Assembly: GCA_006226775.1 (NCBI GenBank)
Contig: SBGD01000070.1
Coordinates: 1-42,767 of the forward strand
Reading direction: 5' to 3'
DNA: 42,767 nucleotides
Origin: Paracoccaceae bacterium
GTDB taxonomy: Bacteria; Pseudomonadota; Alphaproteobacteria; Rhodobacterales; Rhodobacteraceae
Under the pieces are notes generated by a model. That model was not told the DNA's origin, made no database searches, and saw only the letters and a program-made list of their open reading frames with translations. Shown in pieces: positions 23,929 to 31,871 of the stretch (its first letter is position 1; each line of letters opens with the position of its first letter). Both the position numbers and the translations under genes were made by a program.

Positions 23929-24685
23929 CTCTCGGGACTTTCTGTTGGGTAAGGGTGATCTTCCACATCATCTGCCAGCGGCTTGCTCCGTCGACCACGG
24001 CGGATTCGTAGAGCGTCGGAGAGACGCCTGCGATGGCCGCGAGATAGACGATCGACTGGAACCCCGCCTCCTGCCAGATGCCGGTGCCGACAAAGATCGG
24101 TCGGAACCATTCCGGCTTGGTCAGAAAGTAGATCGGCTCGACCCCGAACCAGCCCAGGAAGGTGTTCACGATGCCGGCGCTTGGGCTGAAGGCCGTGATG
24201 ACGATCCCCGCTATGATGACGGATGAGACGAAGTGCGGCAGGTAGACGATGGTCTGCGCGGTCTTCTTGAACCACTGCTTGAGGATCTCGTTGAACATCA
24301 GCGCCAGCAGGATCGGCATGGGAAAGCCGAAGATCAGGCCGTAGAAGCTGATGATGATCGTGTTTTTCAGCGCCCGCAGGAACTGGTCGTTGCCGAACAG
24401 GGTCTGGAAGTGCTCCATCCCGATCCAGGGGCTGTTGGCGACGCCGCGGAAGATCGAGTAATCCTTGAAGGCGATCTGCAGCCCGTACATCGGCTTGTAG
24501 AGGAAGATGGCGAGCCAGAGGATCGTCGGGATCAGCATGACGTAAAGCTGCCATTCCCGCTTGAGGTGATCGCCGACCCGGGTGATGCGGCTGGGCCGGC
24601 GGTGGCGGCGGGATTCGCTGGCGTCGAAGATCAGTTCCTCCGTCGACGACCCTGCGGCGGTGGTGAAATCGGGATCGTTGGTCAT
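23897..24685 (-). pseudogene. ABC sugar/oligouronate permease, C-terminally truncated (AlgM1/LplB-like)
   Basis: An LplB/AlgM1-type permease starts at ATG 24685, overlapping the ATPase stop as ATGA. It has a cytosolic lead, a first helix (LYVMLIPTILWLAIFLYKPM), MalF-like helices and the EAA loop (YESAVVDGASRWQMMWKITL, about 227-246). In intact relatives the loop is followed by Pro-Gly and one or two more helices. Here the sequence switches at about 23950 to TQQKVPRDARRTRTHAR, which is out-of-frame reading of the PL15 5' end. The final ~45 residues, the partner permease and the solute-binding protein are all absent before the lyase. This looks like a deletion junction (real or assembly). Confidence 0.8.
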
Positions 24686-25785
24686 TGCGCCACCACCTGG
24701 CCGGGCAGCGCCTCACCGGTTTTGGCGTCGAAGACCTTGATCAGCTTGGGGTCGATGGTAAAGCCCGAGATCCCGTCGAGAATGTGCATCTGGCCGACGG
24801 TATCGGTGCGGATGACAAAGGTTTCGCCCTGAAGGTTGGCGTGGATCAGCGCTTCCGAGCCCAGGGTTTCCACCAGGTCGACATCGAGGTTGATCATGTT
24901 GGGATCGTTCTGGTCGGCGACCGAAACGAACTCGGGCCGGATGCCCAGCGTCACCTGCTGGCCCACCGCATTGGTCAACGAGGGGATCTGCTGAAGCTGG
25001 ATGCGCTGGCCGTCAAGCTCTGCGACCGGGCCCTGGTCACCGGCGACGATGGTCGCCTTGACCATGTTCATCGGCGGCGAGCCGAGGAAACCGGCGACGA
25101 AGGTATTGGCCGGGTTGAGGAACAGGTCCATCGGGCTGCCGATCTGCTCGATCCGCCCGTCGTGCATGACGACGATGCGGTCGGCCAGGGTCATGGCCTC
25201 GACCTGGTCATGGGTCACGTAGATCGAGGTCACGCCGAGCCGCTTGTGCAACCGCTTGATCTCGGCCCGCATCTGGGTGCGCAGCTTGGCATCGAGGTTC
25301 GACAGCGGCTCGTCGAACAGAAAGACCTTGGGGCGGCGCACGATGGCCCGGCCCATGGCGACCCGCTGGCGCTGACCCCCGGAGAGATCCGCCGGACGAC
25401 GCTCCAGATAGGGCGTGAGGCCGAGGATATTGCCGACCTCTTCCACCGATTCCGCGATTTGCTCCTTGCTTTCCTTGCGGATGCGCAGACCGAAGGCGAT
25501 GTTCTCGGCGACGTTCAGGTGCGGATAGAGCGCATAGTTCTGAAACACCATCGCCACGTCGCGATCCTTGGGGGCGACGCGGTTGACGTGGCGCCCGTCG
25601 ATGGTGAGATCGCCATCGCTGATCTCCTCCAGGCCGGCAATCATCCGAAGCGTCGTGGATTTGCCGCAGCCGGACGGACCGACGAGCACGACAAACTCCT
25701 TCTCCTGCACTTCCAGGTCAATGCCATGCTCCACCTGGACGGCGCCGTAGGCCTTGACGATGCCCTCCAATCGAACTCCCGACAT
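24682..25785 (-). CDS. ABC transporter ATPase, UgpC/MsmK/AlgS type
   Basis: This 367-residue carbohydrate-importer ATPase begins at ATG 25785 right behind AGGAGGAGAGG. Its Walker A is GPSGCGKST (36-44), its signature LSGGQRQRVAMGRA, and its Walker B VFLFDEP followed by SNLDAKLR. A C-terminal TOBE/MOP domain (about 240-360) is present, as in sugar-importer ATPases that contact two different permeases. It is the first gene of the - arm, downstream of two operator copies. Its permease partner is truncated and no binding protein follows. Confidence 0.93.
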   Translation of the reverse strand: MSGVRLEGIVKAYGAVQVEHGIDLEVQEKEFVVLVGPSGCGKSTTLRMIAGLEEISDGDLTIDGRHVNRVAPKDRDVAMVFQNYALYPHLNVAENIAFGLRIRKESKEQIAESVEEVGNILGLTPYLERRPADLSGGQRQRVAMGRAIVRRPKVFLFDEPLSNLDAKLRTQMRAEIKRLHKRLGVTSIYVTHDQVEAMTLADRIVVMHDGRIEQIGSPMDLFLNPANTFVAGFLGSPPMNMVKATIVAGDQGPVAELDGQRIQLQQIPSLTNAVGQQVTLGIRPEFVSVADQNDPNMINLDVDLVETLGSEALIHANLQGETFVIRTDTVGQMHILDGISGFTIDPKLIKVFDAKTGEALPGQVVAQ

Positions 25786-25902
25786 GTCCTCTCCTCCTGT
25801 AGGTTCCAGCGTCGACCATGAAGCCTGCAACAAGCCACCCTGCGGCATTCCGACGCCCTGTCGGCAGCACGCTACGGTGATTCGTCGAAAACTTTTCACT
25901 GG

Positions 25903-25934
25903 TATACTAGTAAATAAACTGGGATACTAGTATC
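25903..25934. promoter_or_regulatory. Double GntR operator upstream of the ATPase-led alginate arm
   Basis: GGTATACTAGTAAAT and the perfect 12-base palindrome GATACTAGTATC (25923-25934) share the ACTAGT core (25906-25911 and 25926-25931), 20 bases apart and so on the same helix face. They lie 118 bases before the ATPase start and about 220 before the GntR start, in the divergent region 25786-26155, which otherwise holds no gene. Confidence 0.7.
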
Positions 25935-26155
25935 AAGCTCAGGGCAGACCGAAACCCCGGGTCGGACCGCGCTGGCGGACAGGCATCGGGGGGAAGGAAT
26001 GAGACCGCGAACGGCACGCCGGGGGCGGGCAGGCACGGGGACAAAGCCGGCGGCACGGCCGCGGCGGACCCGCGTATCTGCCCGTCGCAGACCCCGGATT
26101 GTCGATTGGCAAATGACCGATGACAAGCAACACCCAGCGTGCGAAAGGCAACACG

Positions 26156-26941
26156 ATGACAAGTCCCCGTGACACCGCTGTCAGATCACCGATTGGCGAT
26201 TCCGACAAACGTGACTATAAATCCGTAACCCAGAGAGAAAATCGACGTATGCAGCAGATCTTCACGAGCGAACGACGCACCACCGTCGATGAGATCTACG
26301 AGTATCTCCGGGACGAAATCGACAACCTGCGCCTGTTGCCCGGCGACCGCATCTCCGAGGCCGAGATCGCGGCGAAATTCGGCGTCTCGCGCCAGCCGGT
26401 GCGCGATGCCTTTACCCGGCTGGCCAATCTCGACCTGCTGCTGATCCGCCCGCAGCGCGCGACCGAGGTCAAGCGCTTCTCCTCGCGCGAGATCGACAAA
26501 TCCCGCTTTGTCCGCGCCGCCATCGAATCAGAGGTGCTGCGCCGCGCCGCGCGCCGCTTCGATGCCGCGGCCAAATCCCGTCTGGACGCCTGCCTCGCGC
26601 GCCAGCGCACGGCGCTGAGCATGGGCGACTACAAGGAATTCGGCCTGCTCGACTATGAATTCCACCAGGCCCTGTGCGAGATCGCGGGCGTCGATTTCGC
26701 CTTCGAGGTCATTTCGACCGAGAAGGCCAAGGTCGACCGGCTGTGCATGCTGGGGCTGTCCAAGGAAGACCGGATGCCGCAATTGCTGGAAGATCACGAG
26801 GCGATTGCCGCGGCGCTGGCCGAGGGCGACGGCGAAGCCGCGGTCAAGGCCGGGATGACCCACCTGTCGCGGCTTGACGCCACCATCGCAGCGATAGAAG
26901 CCTCCAACGCCAACTACTTCGACACCACCAACGGCGACTGA
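26156..26941 (+). CDS. GntR-family (FCD) transcriptional regulator of the alginate/uronate locus
   Basis: The N-terminal winged helix (TVDEIYEYLRDEIDNLRLLP, then GDRISEAEIAAKFGVSRQPV) is typical of GntR. The C-terminal all-helical FCD domain carries the metal-binding pattern (DYEFHQALCEIAG, then a His in EDHEAIAAAL and one in GMTHLSRL). Length is 261 residues from ATG 26156 (AAAGG upstream). A later ATG (MQQIFTSERR) would also leave the domains whole. The effector is likely a small organic or sugar acid such as KDG or DEH. Operators with the same core precede both divergent catabolic arms, so it most probably represses them until alginate products appear. Confidence 0.9.
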   Translation: MTSPRDTAVRSPIGDSDKRDYKSVTQRENRRMQQIFTSERRTTVDEIYEYLRDEIDNLRLLPGDRISEAEIAAKFGVSRQPVRDAFTRLANLDLLLIRPQRATEVKRFSSREIDKSRFVRAAIESEVLRRAARRFDAAAKSRLDACLARQRTALSMGDYKEFGLLDYEFHQALCEIAGVDFAFEVISTEKAKVDRLCMLGLSKEDRMPQLLEDHEAIAAALAEGDGEAAVKAGMTHLSRLDATIAAIEASNANYFDTTNGD

Positions 26942-27048
26942 CCCCGCCCTCTCCCCCGGACCGTCAGGGCCCCGCGCGGCGTGGCTGTCCCCGTTCCGGC
27001 GGGGTGATGAATTTTGCGCCGGTCTGACCGGCTGCGGAAAGAACACAG

Positions 27049-28413
27049 ATGAGCACGACCTTCCCCGACCGGGTGGTTCCGTCCAACCGGTCCGTCTTCA
27101 ACCTTGCCTGGCCGCTGACGCTCAAGGCAATCATGCTGCATGGCATCGTGGTGATCGACGCCTACCTCGTGTCCTCGCTGGGCGAGGCGGCGGTGGCGGT
27201 GCTGGGGCTCTCGGCCTCGATCGCCGGGCTCCTGCTGGGGCTGATCGTCGCCTTCTCGACCGCGACCCAGATCCGCATTGCCCAGGCCTTCGGTTCCGAT
27301 GACCCGGTGTTCCTGAAATCCGCGCTGCTGGTCGGGCTGACCATCAACCTTGCGGTGGTGCTGGCCGGGCTGGTGCTGCTGGCGGCCTTTGCCAGGACGA
27401 TCATCGACGGGCTGGCGCATGACGCCTGGATCGCCGACCAGGCCCGGCGCTACCTTGCGGTCTTTGCGGTGGTGATCCTGGCCGAGGCGGTGGGCCTTTG
27501 CCTGACCAGCTTCTTCAACGGCTGCGGCGAAACCCGCCTGCCCGCGCTCAGCTATCTGATCGCGGTGCCGGTGAACGTGGCGGTCAGCCTCGTGCTGATC
27601 CACGGGCTTTACGGTGCGCCCGAGATGGGCGTGACCGGCGCCGCCATCGGCAGCGCGCTGGCCTCGCTCTTGCAGGTGGGGTTCCTCGCCCTGGTGCTGC
27701 TGCGAAGCCGCGCCGACCTGCTGCGGGTGCCGGGCTGGCGCAACGGCACCTTCCCGGCCTCGCTGCGCCGGCACCTGGTCTTTGCCCTGCCGATCGCGGC
27801 CACATTCGCGAGCGCCACCATCGCGGCCAATGTCTGCGGGCTGATCTATGCGACCTTGCCGGTCAACCAGTTCGCGGCGATGACGATCATCAACCCCTGG
27901 GTCAACGTGGCCGGCACGGTCGGCATGTCCTGGGCCCAGTCCACCGGCATCATCGTGGCGCAACTGCTGGGCCGCCGCACCTCCGAGGCGACGCTGGATG
28001 CCTTCCTGGCCGGGGCCTGGCGGGCCTCGCTGGTGGCCTCGGGGATCGTCGCGGCGATCTATGCGGCGGTCTGCCTGGCGACGCCCTGGATCTATGCCGA
28101 CCTGCACCGCGAGACCCAGGTCATGCTGCTCAGTTTCCTGCCGATCCTGGTGCTGCTGCCCTTTCCCAAGGGATCGAACGCGATCTGCGGCAATACCCTG
28201 CGGGCGGGCGGCGAGACGGTCTATGTCATGCACGTCTTTCTCTGGTCGCAATGGCTGTTCCGGGTGCCGGCGACGGCGGTCTTCGTTTTCTGGTTCGAGG
28301 CCTCGGTCACCTGGATCTTCGCGCTGCTGCTGGTCGAGGAGCTGGTCAAGCTCGCGCCCTTCCACCTGCGGTTCTTCAAGGGCGACTGGAAACGCGGCGT
28401 CGTGCCCCAGTAG
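27049..28413 (+). CDS. MATE-family efflux transporter
   Basis: This 454-residue protein has about 12 membrane helices in two six-helix halves, as in multidrug and toxin extrusion (NorM/DinF-like) antiporters that use Na+ or H+. Visible family features include VFNLAWPLTLKAIMLHG at the start, the GLIVAFSTATQIRIAQAFGS stretch (GxxxGxxxxxAQxxG-like) and its counterpart SWAQSTGIIVAQLLGRR in the second half. It starts at ATG 27049 with GGAAAG upstream. It follows the GntR gene by 107 bases on the same strand. A role in the alginate regulon is not evident. Confidence 0.85.
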   Translation: MSTTFPDRVVPSNRSVFNLAWPLTLKAIMLHGIVVIDAYLVSSLGEAAVAVLGLSASIAGLLLGLIVAFSTATQIRIAQAFGSDDPVFLKSALLVGLTINLAVVLAGLVLLAAFARTIIDGLAHDAWIADQARRYLAVFAVVILAEAVGLCLTSFFNGCGETRLPALSYLIAVPVNVAVSLVLIHGLYGAPEMGVTGAAIGSALASLLQVGFLALVLLRSRADLLRVPGWRNGTFPASLRRHLVFALPIAATFASATIAANVCGLIYATLPVNQFAAMTIINPWVNVAGTVGMSWAQSTGIIVAQLLGRRTSEATLDAFLAGAWRASLVASGIVAAIYAAVCLATPWIYADLHRETQVMLLSFLPILVLLPFPKGSNAICGNTLRAGGETVYVMHVFLWSQWLFRVPATAVFVFWFEASVTWIFALLLVEELVKLAPFHLRFFKGDWKRGVVPQ

Positions 28414-28420
28414 CGGCGCG

Positions 28421-30343
28421 TCAGGTGCCGTCGAGGAAGGCCCGGGCGCGGTCCTTGGATTCGTAGATATGGGTGCGGGCCTCGGGAAAGACCTGGCCCA
28501 GCTTCATCCGCATGAAGGCCGAGCCGGAATAGCGCGTCACCGTCCGGTAATGCTGCGCCATCAGCGCATCGACCATGCGCGCCCAATCGGCCTCGAGCGT
28601 CTCGTCGATCTGGAAGCCGTCGTAGTTGACCATCACGTCGACCTTGCGGCCATGGGCGGCGCAGGTCTCGGCCACCAGCCGGCCGACCCGGTCGACCTCC
28701 TCGGTCGAGCGCACGCGCATCTTCTCGAAGTTGAGAAACAGCCGGTCGTTGGCCGGATCCAGCGCGATCCGGTCCGGCAGGTCGAGGTGCAGCAGGTCGG
28801 TGCGCAGCTTCATCTCCTGCGCGCGGTAGAGACGCGCGTCCATCACCGAGATCTCGTCGAGGATCGGCGGCACCTCCATCCAGCCGAGGATGTCCTTCTC
28901 GAGGTCGATGCCCGGCGCGATTTCCACCAGTTTCAACCCGTCTGGCGTCAGCTCGAAGACGCAGCGCTCGGTGACATAGAGCACCGTCTGGCCGCGCCGC
29001 GCCGCCCGCGCGCCGGAAAAGGTGATCTGCTCGACATCGCGCAGGAACTTGCGCTGCGCGCCCTCGCGGCGGATCTCGACGCCGTCGTCCGAGATCGCCA
29101 CGTCCAGCCCCTTGGCAGTGAAGGTCCCGGCAAAGACCACCGCGCGGGCGTTCTGCGAGATGTTGATGAAGCCCCCGGCCCCGGCCAGCCGCGTGCCGAA
29201 GCGCGAGACATTGACGTTGCCGTGCAGGTCGGCCTGGGCCAGCCCGAGACAGGTCATGTCCAGCCCGCCGCCATCGTAGAAATCGAACTGGTTGTTCTGC
29301 GGGATCACCGCGTCGGTATTGACCGCCGCCCCGAAATCGAGGCCCGAGGCCGGCTGGCCGCCGATCACCCCGGGCTCGGCCGTCAGGGTCAGGTGATCGA
29401 GAAGCCCCTCTTCCGCCGCCACATAGGCCACGCCCTCGGGCATCCCGATGCCGAGGTTGACCACCCCGTTGACCGGCAGCTCGAAGGCACAGCGCCGGGC
29501 GATCACCTTGCGCGCATCCAGCGCCATTGGCGGGATCTCGCCCGCCGGGGTGCGCATCCGGTTGGTGAAGCCCTGACTGAAGGCGGTGCCATAGGTCTGG
29601 ACGTGGTGCTCGGGCCGCGAGACCACCACGGCATCGACGAGGATGCCGGGAATATGCACCTCGCGCGCGGGCAGCGTGCGGGCCCGGGCCACGCGCTCGA
29701 CTTGGACGATGACGACGCCACCGGCGTTCTTGACCGCCATCGCCTGGGCGAGGTTGTCGATGGTCAGCGCCTCGCGCTCCATGGTGACATTGCCCATCTC
29801 GTCCGCCGTCGTGCCGCGCAAAAGCGCCACGGTCAGCCGTTGCGAGGGGTAAAACAGCACCTCCTCGCCGCGGATCTCCATCAGTTCGACCTGCGGCTCG
29901 GTCGAGATCGCATTGACCGCGCCGCCGCCCTGGCGCGGATCGACATAGGTTTCGAGCCCGACTTTCGACAGCATCCCCGGCTTGCCCGCCGCAATGTCCC
30001 GGTAAAGCTGGCTGATGCAGCCCTGCGGCAGGTTCCAGCCTTCGATCTTGCCCGCCACCGCCAGCGCCGCGACCTTGGGGATCAGCCCCCAATGCCCGCC
30101 GATCACCCGTTTCAGCAGGCCCTCGTGGCCCAGCCGGTTCAGCCCGCGCTCCTTGCCGTCGCCCTGGCCCGCGGCAAAGACGAGGCCAAGGTCGCGCGGG
30201 GCGCCGGTCTCGAGGAACCGGGTCTCGATCGCGGCGAGCAATTGGTCGGGCACGCCGATGCCGACGAAACCCGAGGTGGTGAGCACATCGCCGTCCTTGA
30301 TCAGGGCGGCAGCTTCGGCGGGGGAGACGATCTTGTTGCGCAT
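28421..30343 (-). CDS. Acyl-CoA:acetate/propionate CoA-transferase family protein (fused alpha-beta)
   Basis: This class I CoA-transferase has both subunit-type domains in one 640-residue chain, as in propionate CoA-transferase and YdiF. Domain 1 contains TTSGFVGIGVPDQLL and LGLVFAAGQGDGKERG. Domain 2 contains NLGIGMPEGVAYVA and the catalytic glutamate motif AEPGVIGG (ExGxxG, Glu323), followed by QNNQFDFYDGGGLD. The start is ATG 30343 (MRNKIVSPAEAA), and an open frame continues far upstream through a decayed BKACE gene. The tail of about 100 residues after the transferase core (from EVPPILDEISVMDARLY) is part of the long-form family. It is convergent with MATE, 7 bases apart. The substrate is unknown. 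Confidence 0.9.
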   Translation of the reverse strand: MRNKIVSPAEAAALIKDGDVLTTSGFVGIGVPDQLLAAIETRFLETGAPRDLGLVFAAGQGDGKERGLNRLGHEGLLKRVIGGHWGLIPKVAALAVAGKIEGWNLPQGCISQLYRDIAAGKPGMLSKVGLETYVDPRQGGGAVNAISTEPQVELMEIRGEEVLFYPSQRLTVALLRGTTADEMGNVTMEREALTIDNLAQAMAVKNAGGVVIVQVERVARARTLPAREVHIPGILVDAVVVSRPEHHVQTYGTAFSQGFTNRMRTPAGEIPPMALDARKVIARRCAFELPVNGVVNLGIGMPEGVAYVAAEEGLLDHLTLTAEPGVIGGQPASGLDFGAAVNTDAVIPQNNQFDFYDGGGLDMTCLGLAQADLHGNVNVSRFGTRLAGAGGFINISQNARAVVFAGTFTAKGLDVAISDDGVEIRREGAQRKFLRDVEQITFSGARAARRGQTVLYVTERCVFELTPDGLKLVEIAPGIDLEKDILGWMEVPPILDEISVMDARLYRAQEMKLRTDLLHLDLPDRIALDPANDRLFLNFEKMRVRSTEEVDRVGRLVAETCAAHGRKVDVMVNYDGFQIDETLEADWARMVDALMAQHYRTVTRYSGSAFMRMKLGQVFPEARTHIYESKDRARAFLDGT

Positions 30344-30436
30344 CGTTGCAGCTTTGGTCAGCGATCCCCCGCCGTCAACCGGCAAGGTGCAGTGCGCGAC
30401 ATTTCCGTCCGGCCTGCGCCCCGGTCGCACGCCTCG

Positions 30437-30667
30437 GAAGTCCACCCTGTCGCCGCCCTTGAGCGCCAGGATCCCGCGCGCCTCGCCCGGCGTGGCCACT
30501 TCACAGCCCGGGTCTTCGACGATGCGGCGGATCCCGGTGGCCTGCTGGGCGTTGCTTTCGGCCAGCTTGCCCGGGCGGATGAACAGGCTGTCTTCCAGCC
30601 CGACGCGCATATTGCCGCCCATCCGGCTGGCGGTCGTGGCAAGGGGCATCTGCGCCCCGCAAAGCGC
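30437..30667 (-). pseudogene. C-terminal remnant of a BKACE (DUF849) beta-keto acid cleavage enzyme
   Basis: In the same frame as the CoA-transferase and just upstream of it, the - strand reads MPLATTASRMGGNMRVGLED, then SLFIRPGKLAESNAQQATGI and VATPGEARGILALKGGDRVDF. This is the C-terminal part of BKACE enzymes, including the conserved GGNMRVGLEDSLF segment. The N-terminal ~200 residues with the metal site are gone. Upstream, 30668-30898 gives only unrelated sequence and the promoter region of the stress protein. BKACE genes often sit beside CoA-transferases, so the pair was probably once functional. The remnant has no stop before the transferase ATG. Confidence 0.75.
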
Positions 30668-30898
30668 CGCGCGCCTTGCCCCGCCAAATCGCTGCCGGTC
30701 CCGACCCTGCGCGTCTCGACGCGCGCGCCAAGGTGTCGAGCGCGTTTTCCTTCGATCAATGGCCGGAGACGTGGCGGCCCTGGCGCGCGGCACCTTCCAA
30801 CCGTCCCGGCTTGCGGATACCGTTGCGCCAAGCAGACCAAACGAGTGAAGCCCGGGCGTGCGCGTGACGCGGCCTGACCCGGCGGGGGAGCCAAGGCG

Positions 30899-31762
30899 AT
30901 GAAGACCATTCTGGTGGCGACGGATTTCTCGGAACGCTCGGACCGCGCGGTCGGGCGCGCCGCCCATCTGGCCCGGCAGTCCGGCGCCCGCATCACGCTT
31001 GTCCATGTCGTCGACGACGACCAGCCCGGCCGGATCGTCGCGGTCGAAAGGGACGAGGCGCAGGACCTGCTGGACCGTCTCGCCGCGCGCCTGGCCGAGG
31101 ACGAGGGCCTCGACTGCGCCACCCGCGTCGCGCTGGCCTCGCCCTTCGTCGGCATCGCCGATACCGTCGCCGAGATGGCGCCTGACCTGCTTGTCCTCGG
31201 GCCGCACCGGCGGCAGGTGCTGGGCGACATCTTTGTCGGCACCACGGCCGAGCGCACCATCCGCTCGGTGCGCTGCCCGGTGCTGATGGCGAATGCGGTA
31301 TCGCAGAAACCCTATGGCCATATCCTGCAGACCACCGATCTCTCGGCCAGGTCACGCGACGCGCTGCGCCGGTTCGCGGCGCTGGATCTCGGCGCGACCG
31401 CCCGGACCACCCTGCTGCATGTCTACGACACCCCGGCGCTGCGGCTGGCCATGCGCCACGTGCTGAGCCAGCGCGACCAGGCGCAATATGTCGAGGACGA
31501 ACATGACGACGCGCTGCTGCATTTGGCGGGGTTTGCCGCCGCGACCGGCCTTGCCGGGATCGCCCAGGTGGCGCGGCACAACGAATCCGTCGCCTCCAAG
31601 GAGATCCTGCAGGCCGCGGCCTCGATGCAGGCGGACCTGATCGTGCTGTCGACCAACAGCCGCAGCGGGCTGTCGCGCATGCTGATCGGCAGCGTGTCGG
31701 AACAGGTGCTGCGCGCCTCTCCGGTCGACGTGCTTGTCATGCCGCCCCGGCGCCGCGGCTAG
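30899..31762 (+). CDS. Tandem-domain universal stress protein (UspA family)
   Basis: The 287-residue protein has two Usp domains. Domain 1 (1-136) opens with MKTILVATDFSERSDRAVGR and ends with LGPHRRQVLGDIFVGTTAER plus SVRCPVLM. Domain 2 (137-287) begins YGHILQTTDLSARSRDAL and ends STNSRSGLSRMLIGSVSEQV plus SPVDVLVM. The G-x2-R-x9-G-S/T nucleotide-binding pattern is recognisable in both, so ATP binding is possible. It starts at ATG 30899 behind GGGGGAG. It precedes a cation antiporter in the same direction with a 109-base gap. Confidence 0.93.
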   Translation: MKTILVATDFSERSDRAVGRAAHLARQSGARITLVHVVDDDQPGRIVAVERDEAQDLLDRLAARLAEDEGLDCATRVALASPFVGIADTVAEMAPDLLVLGPHRRQVLGDIFVGTTAERTIRSVRCPVLMANAVSQKPYGHILQTTDLSARSRDALRRFAALDLGATARTTLLHVYDTPALRLAMRHVLSQRDQAQYVEDEHDDALLHLAGFAAATGLAGIAQVARHNESVASKEILQAAASMQADLIVLSTNSRSGLSRMLIGSVSEQVLRASPVDVLVMPPRRRG

Positions 31763-31871
31763 AGACCGGGCGGCCCCGGGTTTGCACGCGCAAGCGGCAG
31801 AGGCGCATTTTCTCGGGCCTTCCCTGCTCAAGCCGGTTTCCTGCCCCTGAACTTCCAGCTATTTCGACAGT

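Noticed and set aside
21559-23952. 797-residue open frame on + opposite the PL15 lyase
   Set aside because: It is an antisense shadow of a clearly recognisable lyase, with low-complexity composition and no family motif.
27998-30877. 959-residue open frame on + covering the MATE 3' end and opposite the CoA-transferase
   Set aside because: It runs across two convergent real genes and their gap and has no domain. GC-rich DNA lacks stops in this frame.
28421-31321. 966-residue fusion of upstream sequence with the CoA-transferase
   Set aside because: Only the part from 30343 is a full enzyme. The upstream part is a BKACE remnant, then sequence antisense to the stress protein gene.
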